DNA of 64,000 nucleotides from Psychrobacter fozii. Its GTDB lineage: Bacteria > Pseudomonadota > Gammaproteobacteria > Pseudomonadales > Moraxellaceae. The stretch spans positions 216,771 to 280,770 of the forward strand of contig NZ_QJSU01000005.1 in NCBI RefSeq assembly GCF_003217155.1. Direction: 5' to 3'. Below, piece by piece: positions 55,520 through 64,000 of this stretch (position 1 is its first letter; the number at the start of each line of letters is the position of its first letter). The notes beneath the pieces are model-generated. The model did no database searches, had not been told where the DNA came from, and saw only the letters and a list, made by a program, of their open reading frames with translations. The position numbers were made by a program, and so were the translations under genes.

Positions 55520-55825
55520 TTAGTCATCGGCACCATAAGTCTTACCGGCATGAAAGTCAGCTTGATGCTCATAATTGCAAAAAAATAAGTCTTGATTGGT
55601 TTTTATAACACTGTCGCTATTGTCAGCCAAACTCGGTGTAGTCTGAAGAGTCTCTAGTACACCACGATATTCAGCCAATCTATTGCCACAAAAATTGCAC
55701 TGACGCGGTGTGGTAATATCACCTGCTTTTGGCATCATGCTTTTGGGCGCACGCGGGTACATGAACTTATAAAAAACCCACATCGATGCCCAGATAATGA
55801 GGATAACAATAATAACGGCAAACAC
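55520..55825 (-). CDS. PP0621-like small membrane zinc-ribbon protein
   Basis: A 101-residue protein with an N-terminal membrane helix (MFAVIIVILIIWASMWVFYK) and a C-terminal zinc-ribbon-like Cys set, QCNFCGNRLAEYRGVL and LFFCNYEHQADF. This is the layout of the PP0621 family of unknown function. About 30 residues between the two Cys pairs are variable. Confidence 0.7.
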   Translation of the reverse strand: MFAVIIVILIIWASMWVFYKFMYPRAPKSMMPKAGDITTPRQCNFCGNRLAEYRGVLETLQTTPSLADNSDSVIKTNQDLFFCNYEHQADFHAGKTYGADD

Positions 55826-56030
55826 GGCAGTGCTCCTTCGAATATAGGTTAACGCGAGGAATAAAAACAGCTAATAAGCTAATGATTATTCAATACGTTT
55901 TAATAATATAAATTTTACCGTCAATAATAGCGATAACACAATGCCTTTGCAGTTTAATTACTGATTACTCTGAATTGCTAGATAAATCTACTGAATGACG
56001 GTCCTAAATAATGACACTGTCCTATAACAG

Positions 56031-56060
56031 AAAAACCTGGCCACGATAGGCCAGGTTTTT
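56031..56060 (-). terminator. Terminator of glyS
   Basis: AAAAACCTGGCC-ACGATA-GGCCAGGTTTTT, a perfect symmetric stem 33 bp after the glyS stop. Confidence 0.88.
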
Positions 56061-56092
56061 GCATCAAAATTAACAACTATGTGTCAGTAGAG

Positions 56093-58186
56093 CTAAAGCT
56101 GTAACTCGCTGATATCCGCTACGGTTAAGAATAATGCGCGAACTTGCTTCAATAATGCTAAGCGATTGTTCTTTAGCGCAGCATCTTCACTATTGACCAT
56201 CACATTGTCGAAGAACTGTGTCAATGGCTCGTCTAGACTGGCAAGCGTTTGCAATACTTGCGTATAGTCAGCCTGCTCGAGTAATGGTTGTACCGCCGTT
56301 TGTGCTTGCTGCACACTCGCATATAGACTCTGCTCAGCAGGCTCAGACAATAACGTCTCATCAACATTATCAGCCACGCTCACTTCTGACTTGGCCAAAA
56401 TGTTAGCAACGCGTTTGTTCGAATCGGCTAGCATTGACGCTTGTGACAACTCGCTAAATGCTTGCACTGCACGAATACGCTGATCAAAATCTAGCGGCAT
56501 GTGCGGGTTAATCGCTTGTACGGCTTGGATGGTGTCAACGCTCACACCTTGCTCGGTATACATGGCACGATAGCGCGAGTTCAAGAACGCCATAACTTGG
56601 GTAAAGGTATCGCCCATTTTGGCAATCTTGCTGCCTTCCTCTGTAGTGTAGTTCTTAATTGCCTGCTCAACGAGTGCTACCAAGTTAATCGGTAACTGTT
56701 TTTCGATGAGAATACGCAAAATACCAATGGCTGAGCGACGTAAGCTGAACGGATCTTTTGAGCCAGTTGGTGCTTGATCAATCGCAAAAATACCGACGAG
56801 CGTGTCCAAACGATCCGCTAATGCTAAGCAAATACCAATCGGCGTTTGTGGCAATACATCACCACTGAATTTAGGCAAATACTGCTCTTCTAAACTGGCG
56901 GCTACGGCTTCAGGCTCATTATTTAAGCGCGCATAATAAGTACCAGCGATACCTTGTAACTCTGGATACTCACCAACCAATGAACTTGCCAAATCTGCTT
57001 TGGACAAAATACCTGCCCGTACCGTTTCATCGATACTAATCTGCTGACCTTGCTGTTGCATCAAGGCCGCGATGAATGCAGCAAGCTTGGCTATACGCTC
57101 AGACTTCTCCCAAATCGTACCCAATTTATCTTGGAATACACGGTTTTTGAGACTTTCTGTCAACGCAAATAACGGCTGCTTTTGATCTTGTAAGAAGAAA
57201 AACTCTGCATCAGCCAAACGTGGACGCACAACCTTTTCATTACCTTCAATGATTTGGTTCGGGTCTTTTGACTCAATATTGGTAATAAAGATAAAGTAAG
57301 GCTGCAATTTGCCAGTTTTATCCGTCAGGCAAAAATACTTTTGATCAGCTTGCATGGTAGAGATAAGTGCTTCTTGTGGCACTTGCAAGAAGCGCGCTTC
57401 AAAGCTTGCTCTTAGCGCAATAGGGAAATCAACCAATGCAGTGACTTCATCTAACAATGCCTGCGGTACGATGGCATCTGAGTTGACTTCATCAGCCAAT
57501 GCTTTGACTTGATTTTTGATCAGCATTTGACGCTTGTCAAAATCAGCAACTACTTTTAAACCACTTAGTAATTCTTCATAGTCATTGGCATGAGCAATAT
57601 TATGGTAGTCAGGGCTGTGGAAGCGATGACCACGAGTTTGCGTACCCGTCTGATGACCTTGGATAGTGGCGTCGATGACAGCGCTGTCTTGCATCAATAC
57701 TGCCCACTGTACCGGACGGACGAACTCATTACGGCTAGCGCCTGAGCGCATACGCTTGGCAATCGGTAGCTTATCAAGCGCCGTTTGAAAAATAGCTGGC
57801 AGCAGTTCAGTGGTCGCTTGACCCTGAATGGTTTGCTCATAACCGACATAATCACCTTTATCGGTGTTAATCGTTATCAGCTCACTGGCTTCAATACCCA
57901 AACCTTTGGCAAAACCCATCGCTGCACGTGTTGGATTGCCATCGGCATCAAAGGCAGCTTTAATCGCTGGACCGCGTTTTTGCTCACTGCGATCCGGCTG
58001 CTTATCACCAATACCCTGAATTTGAAGCGCTAAACGGCGCGGCGCGGCAAAGGCTTTAATACTATCGAAACTGATTTCTGCTTCGTTCAACTGCTCAATA
58101 ACACTCGCTTGTAGCGCGTCACGTAGTGGCTTTAGGCTTTTTGGAGGTAGCTCTTCACACCCCAGTTCAAATAGAATAGTACTCAT
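56093..58186 (-). CDS. glyS: Glycyl-tRNA synthetase beta subunit
   Basis: A 697-residue subunit of the bacterial alpha2beta2 GlyRS. It starts STILFELGCEELPPKSLKPLRDAL and includes KRGPAIKAAFDADGNPTRAAMGFA, KRMRSGASRNEFVRPVQWAV, TRGHRFHSPDY, and the HD-like and DALR-type C-terminal regions (APTGSKDPFSLRRSAIGILRI). It follows glyQ after 9 bp, so the two are translated from one mRNA. Confidence 0.97.
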   Translation of the reverse strand: MSTILFELGCEELPPKSLKPLRDALQASVIEQLNEAEISFDSIKAFAAPRRLALQIQGIGDKQPDRSEQKRGPAIKAAFDADGNPTRAAMGFAKGLGIEASELITINTDKGDYVGYEQTIQGQATTELLPAIFQTALDKLPIAKRMRSGASRNEFVRPVQWAVLMQDSAVIDATIQGHQTGTQTRGHRFHSPDYHNIAHANDYEELLSGLKVVADFDKRQMLIKNQVKALADEVNSDAIVPQALLDEVTALVDFPIALRASFEARFLQVPQEALISTMQADQKYFCLTDKTGKLQPYFIFITNIESKDPNQIIEGNEKVVRPRLADAEFFFLQDQKQPLFALTESLKNRVFQDKLGTIWEKSERIAKLAAFIAALMQQQGQQISIDETVRAGILSKADLASSLVGEYPELQGIAGTYYARLNNEPEAVAASLEEQYLPKFSGDVLPQTPIGICLALADRLDTLVGIFAIDQAPTGSKDPFSLRRSAIGILRILIEKQLPINLVALVEQAIKNYTTEEGSKIAKMGDTFTQVMAFLNSRYRAMYTEQGVSVDTIQAVQAINPHMPLDFDQRIRAVQAFSELSQASMLADSNKRVANILAKSEVSVADNVDETLLSEPAEQSLYASVQQAQTAVQPLLEQADYTQVLQTLASLDEPLTQFFDNVMVNSEDAALKNNRLALLKQVRALFLTVADISELQL

Positions 58187-58195
58187 GGGATGCTC

Positions 58196-59218
58196 CTATT
58201 TATTGTTATTAGTAGTTTGGTTGTTATTAGCAGTTTGACTGTCATTTGTGTTTTCAGTTGCCACATCTTCTTTTGGCAAGTACTTATCAAGCGCTGCCTG
58301 ACGGTGTTCTTCATCAGCCAATGGGAAGCCTAATTTCGCACGTGCTTCGACATAACCAATGGCAACCTTACGAGCAAGCGTACGCACACGTAAGATAAAG
58401 CGCTGACGTTCGGTCACTGAAATGGCACCACGAGCATCAAGTAAGTTAAAGGCATGCGAAGCTTTTAGCACCATCTCATAGGCTGGTAGCGGCAAACCTT
58501 CAGCAACCAACTTATCCGCTTGCTGCTCATAGAAATCGAACATCTGACCCATCATTGGCACATCAGCGTGCTCAAAGTTATAGGTAGATTGTTCTACTTC
58601 GTTTTGATGAAAGACATCGCCATAAGTCACACGACCAAATTCACCATCTGCCCACACCAAGTCGTATACGCTATCGACGCCTTGCACATACATCGCCAAG
58701 CGCTCAAGACCATAAGTGATTTCGCCAGTCACTGGGAAACACTCAATGCCGCCGACTTGCTGGAAGTAGGTAAACTGCGTCACTTCCATACCGTTGAGCC
58801 AAATCTCCCAACCAAGACCCCACGCACCTAGCGTTGGTGACTCCCAGTTGTCTTCGACGAAACGCACATCATGCACCAACGGATCGATACCAATGGCTCT
58901 TAGCGAGTCTAGATATAGCTCTTGGATATTAGGTGGATTCGGCTTTAACACGACTTGAAATTGATAATAATGCTGCAAGCGGTTTGGGTTGTCACCATAA
59001 CGCCCATCAGTAGGACGACGAGACGGCTGTACATAGGCAGCATTCCAACGCTCAGGGCCTAACGAACGTAAAAAGGTCGCCGTGTGGAAAGTACCTGCGC
59101 CAACTTCCATATCATAAGGCTGCAAGATAACGCAGCCTTTGTCGGCCCAATAGTTTTGTAAGGTTAAAATCAAATCTTGAAAAGTCATCGGTTGAGAGTT
59201 TTTCGCTTGGGATGTCAT
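58196..59218 (-). CDS. glyQ: Glycyl-tRNA synthetase alpha subunit
   Basis: The class II catalytic subunit, 340 residues. Signatures: [62 protein letters not shown], and [21 protein letters not shown]. The tail after the enzyme core is a short Asn/Thr/Gln repeat ([16 protein letters not shown]) not usual for GlyQ and probably disordered. No T-box or other leader structure is seen upstream. Confidence 0.97.
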   Translation of the reverse strand: MTSQAKNSQPMTFQDLILTLQNYWADKGCVILQPYDMEVGAGTFHTATFLRSLGPERWNAAYVQPSRRPTDGRYGDNPNRLQHYYQFQVVLKPNPPNIQELYLDSLRAIGIDPLVHDVRFVEDNWESPTLGAWGLGWEIWLNGMEVTQFTYFQQVGGIECFPVTGEITYGLERLAMYVQGVDSVYDLVWADGEFGRVTYGDVFHQNEVEQSTYNFEHADVPMMGQMFDFYEQQADKLVAEGLPLPAYEMVLKASHAFNLLDARGAISVTERQRFILRVRTLARKVAIGYVEARAKLGFPLADEEHRQAALDKYLPKEDVATENTNDSQTANNNQTTNNNK

Positions 59219-59565
59219 AATAAAATCACTATGGAATTAGTATTAATAAATAAAACGTTGATAGCACTCGTACAGCCTATTCGGCAACGACTCTATTTGT
59301 CTGCTCACCTTACTAAAAATTGACTATTTTATCCATATTTACCTTAACTAAATTTATATCTCAGCGATAAAAATCCTATTATATGGCTCATTTATAATCA
59401 AACTGAAGCCATAAGCGTCATCAAAGCAATAGATAAAAAAATACCCAGATGCGCGAGCATCTGGGCAGGAGGAAAAGTATGTCTTTGGTATCCTGATTGA
59501 TCAGGCTTTTTATTTTTTAGTTAAACTTTGATTTTCAAAGTATAGCTTTAAATCTTCAAGATAAT
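59219..59565. other. Intergenic region upstream of glyQ
   Basis: 347 bases; contains the pspC-side terminator at 59438-59471 and AT-rich sequence presumably including the glyQS promoter. Confidence 0.4.
59438..59471 (-). terminator. Terminator of the PspC-domain gene
   Basis: CCCAGATGC-GCGA-GCATCTGGG is a perfect 9-bp stem; on the minus strand it is followed by TATTTTTTT. Confidence 0.8.
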
Positions 59566-59778
59566 TTACTGATACGATTCACTGGTTGCTTTGGGCATTA
59601 TTATCCATAAAATAATATATATTAAGATGCCTGGTACTGCTGCACTCAACGATGAAATAATTACGAATAGCACTCTCACCCAAGTTGGTGACCAACCGAC
59701 ATATTCTGCAACGCCGCCCATCACTCCTGCTATCATACGGTTGTTCTGTGAGCGATGTAATTTCGCTAACTTAGCCAA
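59566..59778 (-). CDS. PspC-domain protein
   Basis: A 70-residue protein consisting of one PspC domain: KLHRSQNNRMIAGVMGGVAEYVGWSPTWVRV and then a hydrophobic helix (VLFVIISSLSAAVPGILIYIILWIIM). It starts with TTG at 59778, supported by GAGAGG eight bases upstream. Stand-alone PspC proteins are common; a link to a phage-shock operon is not seen here. Confidence 0.88.
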   Translation of the reverse strand: MAKLAKLHRSQNNRMIAGVMGGVAEYVGWSPTWVRVLFVIISSLSAAVPGILIYIILWIIMPKATSESYQ

Positions 59779-60323
59779 ATCAGATACCTCTCTATTATTT
59801 ATGTTTTCTTATATTTCTTTATACTTATTTGCTATATTCAATCAAAGTGCTATTTAGCCCTCTTGACTTACGAATAAGTATATCAACTATTCAGTTCCCA
59901 TCTGTTGAAGATGTAGCAGTACTTTGTGAGTTTATGCTACCTAAGCTTGCCCTAATCTGTCATAAGGGCATCTAAACCCCTGATTTTAAATAATTATTTC
60001 AAAATGTTTCAAAGCTAGGTTTATTGCTAAAACCTTACGCTAATAATTCATCTGCTCAGTATTTTTTAATGCTATCAGATAGATAAGCATTATTTATGTA
60101 GTAGTAGAACCATTAAAACCTAGCTAATTTAGCAAAAAACTGGTCACTAATTATCTTTTAGAAAGACGAATAATCTATATAAAATTCTGCATCAAACTTG
60201 TGTTTACAATAACCTACCTGCAAATCAACCAAAACCTTTATATAGTCAAACTTATATCAGTCGGTACAAGTCATAAAAACAAAATAAATATAAAGCCAAG
60301 ATGAGGCACAGGTAAGGATAACT
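59779..60323. other. Region upstream of nadR with a long inverted repeat
   Basis: 545 bases without a gene. AGCTAGGTTT (60013-60022) and AAACCTAGCT (60116-60125) are perfect inverted repeats 93 bases apart, enclosing a smaller hairpin around AATGC..GCATT (60069-60092). It could be a decayed mobile element or a structured leader. Confidence 0.45.
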
Positions 60324-61400
60324 ATGTACGACACTGGATTAATGATTGGACATTTTGAACCTCTCCATTTGGGGCAGATGCGTAGTATTTTGTATGCGGC
60401 AGGACAGGCAAAGACGTTGCATATCGTCATTATGGCACACCCATCACCGCATCCAAATTTCACGATTACCTTACAAGACAAAGCACGTTGGCTACAGATG
60501 GCATGTGCTGACTTACCATTTATTCATATCCATACGACTCACGAGATTGAGCTACCGTTGCATGAGCACCTCTACAATGCTAATGAAGATGTCAGCGCCA
60601 ATGATGATGTCACTATCGATATCCTAGCTAGCAATGCCAAATTACAGCGTTTGGCTAATGTGCTCGACTTGCCAACAGATGCTGTATTGTTCATTGCAGA
60701 GAACCATCCACTCACGCAAGGCGATGTACAAGACCAGCTGCTTTTGCGAGTGGTCACTACGCCACTACAGCCTGAATTTGACTCTTATGCGATTGCTCGT
60801 GATCCGGTAGCGCATTGGTCAGCCATTCATCCACAAGCTCGTGGCGACTATACTAAGACCGTTGCTATTGTCGGTGGTGAAAGCTCAGGCAAAACAACCT
60901 TAATACATAAGCTTGCTAATTATTATGGTGCCAGTTTTGCATTAGAAATGGGGCGGCTGTATGTCGGCACGGATTTGGGAGGTAGCGAGGTTGGATTGCA
61001 ATATAAGGATTACGGACCCATTGCCCTACACCATGCTCAAGCTATCCGAGAGGCGACAGCGAATGCCACCGCCCCTATCACCATCGTTGACACAGATTTT
61101 GTCACCACACAGGCGTTCTGTGAAGAATATGAAAATTGCACGCACCCGTTTGTGGCTGCTTGTATCGATGAGTTCCGCTTAGACCACACTATCATGCTAG
61201 ATAATAATACACCGTGGGTTGATGATGGTATGCGCTCTTTGGGTACACCTGAAGCACGAGGGCGTTTTGAGCAACGACTGGTCGATATATTTGCGCGCCA
61301 TCATATCAAGCCATATATGATTGATGAGCCAGACTACGATGCGCGCTATCAACAAGCGGTGCTATTTATTGATCAATACATCTACGGTAAAAATCCGTAA
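60324..61400 (+). CDS. nadR: NadR-like protein: RNK domain with degenerate NMN adenylyltransferase domain
   Basis: A 358-residue protein of the NadR NMNAT-RNK layout without the HTH. The nucleotidyltransferase start reads LMIGHFEPLHLGQM, where the HxGH motif is HLGQ (residues 15-18). The second motif, normally ISxTxxR, reads DSYAIAR (153-159). The kinase half looks intact: Walker A GGESSGKT (184-191), MGRLYVGTD, IVDTDFVTTQAFCEEY, and a LID-like RFEQRLVDIFARH. The product likely phosphorylates nicotinamide riboside to NMN. pnuC follows 64 bp downstream, giving a riboside uptake and salvage pair. Confidence 0.85.
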   Translation: MYDTGLMIGHFEPLHLGQMRSILYAAGQAKTLHIVIMAHPSPHPNFTITLQDKARWLQMACADLPFIHIHTTHEIELPLHEHLYNANEDVSANDDVTIDILASNAKLQRLANVLDLPTDAVLFIAENHPLTQGDVQDQLLLRVVTTPLQPEFDSYAIARDPVAHWSAIHPQARGDYTKTVAIVGGESSGKTTLIHKLANYYGASFALEMGRLYVGTDLGGSEVGLQYKDYGPIALHHAQAIREATANATAPITIVDTDFVTTQAFCEEYENCTHPFVAACIDEFRLDHTIMLDNNTPWVDDGMRSLGTPEARGRFEQRLVDIFARHHIKPYMIDEPDYDARYQQAVLFIDQYIYGKNP

Positions 61401-61463
61401 AATGAAAAGTAACAGTATCAATCACTATGCGGCGACCAACTCTCATTTTAGGAAAGAAGCCTT

Positions 61464-62195
61464 ATGCGTATTCAGCTATTAGACAACATCACCGGAAAAT
61501 GGGCAATGCAATGGATTGTTACTTGGTTCATTTGCGGAGTGGTTGCCCTATCCACTGGCTTTTGGCTCACCACAGACCATGCCTCTCTCGATATGTTTTA
61601 TTTAGGCGTGTCTTTTGTTGGTTTGGTCTGTGTTGTCTCACTGTCATTCCGAAAAAACGTCATGGGTAATGGTCTAGGCATGGCAGCGACTGCGGGCGAA
61701 GTGGTAGTACAAGCAACGTCTGGCGCAGTTGGTCTAATGCTTGCGCCGCTCTTTAACTTTTTCACCCATGTCTACGGTATTTTTTATTGGTCAAAGCATA
61801 CTGATCCTGATGGTGACATGATACCAAAGGCTGCTAACAAAGCCGTTTGGTTGATTACCGCTGCCTTCATCATCATTGGACTTGCACTGTTTCCCACGGT
61901 AAATAACTTATTAGCAAGCTATGGTTATGCAGTGGTAGAAGATGATAGCAGCCTGTTTCTAGGGTTTATTTCTTTCTTTTGGATTAATGTTATTGCCTTT
62001 GTACTTTCAATTACTGCACAAGCCGCGATGATTTTGCGGTATTCATTTAACTGGTGGCTATGGATTATCGTGAATTTCGTCTGGCTCATCGTCAACTTAA
62101 TGTCTGGTAACTATATTTTTGCTATCCAAACTATGATCTATCAAATAAATGCCTTTATCGGTCTCTATGAATGGCATCGTAGCGAACAAGGTTAG
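61464..62195 (+). CDS. pnuC: Nicotinamide riboside transporter PnuC
   Basis: A 243-residue membrane protein with about seven hydrophobic segments. WKHTDPDGD-like (here YWSKHTDPDGDMIPKAA), NWWLWIIVNFVWLIVNLMSGNYIFAIQTMIYQ and the closing GLYEWHR correspond to PnuC blocks, including the conserved W..w.. and N..n residues. It imports nicotinamide riboside by facilitated diffusion, driven by phosphorylation by NadR. GGAAAG lies upstream of the ATG. Confidence 0.92.
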   Translation: MRIQLLDNITGKWAMQWIVTWFICGVVALSTGFWLTTDHASLDMFYLGVSFVGLVCVVSLSFRKNVMGNGLGMAATAGEVVVQATSGAVGLMLAPLFNFFTHVYGIFYWSKHTDPDGDMIPKAANKAVWLITAAFIIIGLALFPTVNNLLASYGYAVVEDDSSLFLGFISFFWINVIAFVLSITAQAAMILRYSFNWWLWIIVNFVWLIVNLMSGNYIFAIQTMIYQINAFIGLYEWHRSEQG

Positions 62196-62276
62196 TTTTT
62201 CAGCATTGAATTAACACTGAGACATTCAAAATGAAAAGCAAAAGAATATGGTCAGCTGTATTGATCACAATGTTGC

Positions 62277-62385
62277 TAGAGTCAGTTCAATATGATTTGG
62301 ATACAAGGAAGGTAAATGAAAGTGCTACGAGTAGTAGACTAAGCAAGACTGACACCGTATCCAATTTATAGAGGATTTGACTATA
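62277..62385 (+). repeat. 107-bp-type element, copy 9 (divergent subfamily, ~109 bp)
   Basis: TAGAGTCAGTTCAATATGAT at the left, TTTATAGAGGATTTGACTATA at the right. The interior GTGCTACGAGTAGTAGACTA resembles copy 6. Confidence 0.7.
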
Positions 62386-62531
62386 GCATCATAATTTCTG
62401 ACTGTGCCGTCTATTGGATAGCATGGTAGATTGGCATAATTAATGCTAAAACTGATACTACGAATGTTATTGGCACCTGAACTGGTAGCCAGTATCAATT
62501 CATCCTATTAATTACTAACAAGGAGGTTGGT

Positions 62532-62978
62532 ATGGCTCGTGTTAAGCAGCAGAGAATGTCGAAACGCACACTTGAGCAGTGGCTCAGCGAGTACTCTATT
62601 AGTCATCAAAACCTAGTCAACAAAAAAATCCATTGGTTGTGTGTCCCTACTATATTTGTCAGTCTGCTAGGCGTCGGAATGTCGCTATCTGTATGGTTTA
62701 CCTTGGTACTTAGTGCCTTGGTATTATTGTTCTACATACGTTTATCCACGCCATTGTTTTTAGCAATGGGCATATTTATCTTAATTTGCTTGTCTGTTAT
62801 GGCGTTCTTACCGTGGGGGTTTAAAGTGTGGGCGGGTATCTTTATCGTCGCTTGGATTGGACAGTTTATCGGCCATAAAATCGAAGGAGAGAAACCATCA
62901 TTCTTTAAAGACTTACAGTTTTTACTAATTGGGCCAGCATGGGTCGCCAATAGTTTGATGCAACGTAAGAATAGCTAG
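62532..62978 (+). CDS. DUF962 (Mpo1/YGL010w-like) membrane protein
   Basis: A 148-residue protein matching DUF962: LEQWLSEYSISHQNLVNKKIHWLCVP with the conserved His residues, four hydrophobic stretches, and WIGQFIGHKIEGEKPSFFKDLQFLLIGPAWV. In yeast, Mpo1 is an iron-dependent 2-hydroxy fatty acid dioxygenase; the conserved histidines are kept here, but the bacterial substrate is unknown. AAGGAGG lies six bases before the ATG, a very strong ribosome-binding site. Confidence 0.88.
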   Translation: MARVKQQRMSKRTLEQWLSEYSISHQNLVNKKIHWLCVPTIFVSLLGVGMSLSVWFTLVLSALVLLFYIRLSTPLFLAMGIFILICLSVMAFLPWGFKVWAGIFIVAWIGQFIGHKIEGEKPSFFKDLQFLLIGPAWVANSLMQRKNS

Positions 62979-63016
62979 CTAGATCCATCGTTTTCAATCT
63001 CAATATCTAAAGCTAT

Positions 63017-63058
63017 AAAAAAAGCGCCACCCAACTGATTGTTGAGTGGCGCTTTTTC
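63017..63058 (+). terminator. Bidirectional terminator between DUF962 and Roadblock genes
   Basis: AAAAAAAGCGCCAC, CCAACTGATTGTTGA, GTGGCGCTTTTT: a 12-bp stem with one bulge. A copy differing at one base in the core stands at 63905-63946. Confidence 0.9.
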
Positions 63059-63161
63059 TGTCTAAATGTTCGTAATACATATAGTCCTATTGCTAGCCTA
63101 TTTAATAAGATCACAATAGATATCTACCAAATATGCATCGATTTAAATACTACCAATCAAA

Positions 63162-63527
63162 TTATATTTCTAGCTTGCTTTCTATCCCTTGTACTTTACG
63201 ACGTGCTAGTGCAAGGTTTGCTTTTGATTTATCAAGCACCAAGTAAATAAACAAATCTTCGTGGTTATGTGTAGGACGAATGATATGTATTTGAGACTCT
63301 AACGTGATTAACATATCGTCAATTTCACCTTTGATACCAAGTGATCTCATTGTAGCGACTTTCGCTTTTACTACTTGTGCATTGCCAGCTGCAGCAAGCT
63401 CTAAATCTATACTGCCACCATTACCAGTCATACCTAATACCATACCTGACATGTAATCAACAACACAGGCACCCATAGCACCATCAAGATTCATTAACTC
63501 TTGTAAAGACTCATTGATATTTGACAT
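63162..63527 (-). CDS. Roadblock/LC7-domain protein
   Basis: A 121-residue single-domain protein: LNLDGAMGACVVDYMSGMVLGMTG-type start (here LMNLDGAMGACVVDYMSGMV), AAAGNAQVVKAKVATMRSLG, LITLESQIHIIRP and LFIYLVLDKSKANLALARRK. This is the roadblock/LC7 pattern. Such proteins bind small GTPases or act as dimeric scaffolds (MglB-type). No GTPase gene is adjacent within the window. I chose the ATG at 63527 because AGGAAA is eight bases upstream; a longer frame to 63557 is less likely. Confidence 0.85.
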   Translation of the reverse strand: MSNINESLQELMNLDGAMGACVVDYMSGMVLGMTGNGGSIDLELAAAGNAQVVKAKVATMRSLGIKGEIDDMLITLESQIHIIRPTHNHEDLFIYLVLDKSKANLALARRKVQGIESKLEI

Positions 63528-63955
63528 TTTTTTCCTATCTACTTGGTTGTGGTTCAATAAAGTAACGCTAAAATTGTGAGATGTTTTTGATCAAGAAACA
63601 TCAATAACGAAGTATGTCTTTCAGCAAAGATAATGAATCTTATTCATTAAAAAAACTAACATAACTTAGTAGTTCGCATTATACTCCATGTATTATAAGG
63701 GAGATTATTTTGAACTAACCAGTCATGACAAAATAACTGCCGTCTGACATATAAAACAGAGAAATATCGTATATTCATTATTAGATATATCTCATCGCCG
63801 AAATTATTCCAAACAGGGCATAAATTAAAGTGAGGGTAATGTTCACTTATTAGCTAAATTTACAATGCTGCTTGAAAATATATTAATACCAACATCTAAA
63901 TCACAAAAAAAAGCGCCACCCAACTAATTGTTGAGTGGCGCTTTCTATTTTGATC
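63528..63955. other. Intergenic region upstream of the Roadblock gene
   Basis: 428 bases, AT-rich, presumably with the Roadblock promoter; includes the second copy of the terminator at 63905-63946. Confidence 0.4.
63905..63946 (-). terminator. Terminator of the gene entering from the right, near-duplicate of 63017-63058
   Basis: AAAAAAAAGCGCCAC, CCAACTAATTGTTGA, GTGGCGCTTTCT. On the minus strand the stem is followed by eight T. It begins 10 bp after the stop codon at 63956. Confidence 0.85.
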
Positions 63956-64000
63956 TTAGAATTCGATAAATACCAGAGTAGCTATACGACCGCATCTGTC
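63956..64000 (-). CDS. Last 14 codons of a gene entering from the right, possibly an outer-membrane protein
   Basis: The minus strand reads DRCGRIATLVFIEF then TAA, directly followed by a strong terminator. Alternating hydrophobic residues and a final Phe are typical of a beta-barrel C-terminal signal. The fragment is too short to identify; outer-membrane localisation is inference. Confidence 0.45.
   Translation of the reverse strand, partial: DRCGRIATLVFIEF

Noticed and set aside
56395..56420. tRNA T-loop-like GTTCGAATC
   Set aside because: The match lies inside glyS coding sequence and has no cloverleaf around it. No tRNA was found elsewhere.

Overview
The window looks like a chromosomal segment of a Psychrobacter species (Moraxellaceae, Gammaproteobacteria). 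The basis is the AT-leaning base composition, the protein style (Gln/Asn/Asp-rich linkers, Moraxellaceae-like FtsA, FtsQ, MiaB and RecA), and conserved gammaproteobacterial gene blocks (rlmE/yhbY-ftsH-folP; murG-murC-ddl-ftsQ-ftsA-ftsZ-lpxC; ygfB/TIGR02449-zapA; glyQ-glyS). I found no rRNA, tRNA, CRISPR array, prophage or conjugative module. The species assignment is an inference from recall, not a database search.

Layout. 1-5 kb: end of a KefB/KefC-type antiporter, a DUF2628 membrane protein, trmB, then about 1 kb of AT-rich non-coding DNA with DnaA-box-like sites before recA. 5-10 kb: recX with a perfect 14-bp hairpin in its first codons, two nested 170-bp MITEs, a DASS-family dicarboxylate transporter, an IS5-family insertion sequence whose transposase lacks the catalytic Glu, and a YidB/DUF937 gene whose stop codon is formed at the IS edge. 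10-16 kb: ygfX-sdhE, folP, ftsH, rlmE and divergent yhbY. 16-32 kb: a DOMON-like protein, an exported CHAP-like protein, DciA, then the division and cell-wall cluster lpxC/ftsZ/ftsA/ftsQ/ddl/murC/murG, followed by gshB, pyrE and an unknown gene. 32-41 kb: an SDR-type epimerase, a DUF4105 outer-membrane-type protein, ampD and murJ separated by an AT-rich unknown gene, a DUF4878 lipoprotein, a GNAT acetyltransferase and ribF. 41-54 kb: DUF2789, mdh, an RNase T2-fold protein with all catalytic residues replaced, soluble lytic transglycosylase, miaB, rtcB, a LysE exporter carrying a hexanucleotide Ser-Asp repeat, argE and UPF0149. 54-64 kb: a coiled-coil protein with zapA, a PP0621-type zinc-ribbon protein, glyS-glyQ, PspC, nadR-pnuC, DUF962, a Roadblock/LC7 protein, and the last codons of a probable outer-membrane protein.

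Functional themes: peptidoglycan synthesis, recycling and division (murG, murC, ddl, ftsQAZ, zapA, murJ, ampD, slt); DNA repair and replication loading (recA, recX, dciA); RNA modification and repair (trmB, rlmE, miaB, rtcB, yhbY); and NAD salvage (nadR-pnuC).

The most distinctive layer is the intergenic one. Five copies of a 170-bp MITE (TIR GGGCGTGTC, TA target duplication, one copy inserted in another), nine or more copies of a 107-bp inverted-repeat element (TATAGTC...GACTATA), a 265-bp element and one IS occupy many gene ends. In three cases the element end supplies or overlaps the stop codon of the neighbouring gene. All coordinates and motifs were read by eye. Functional statements rest on recalled family signatures.
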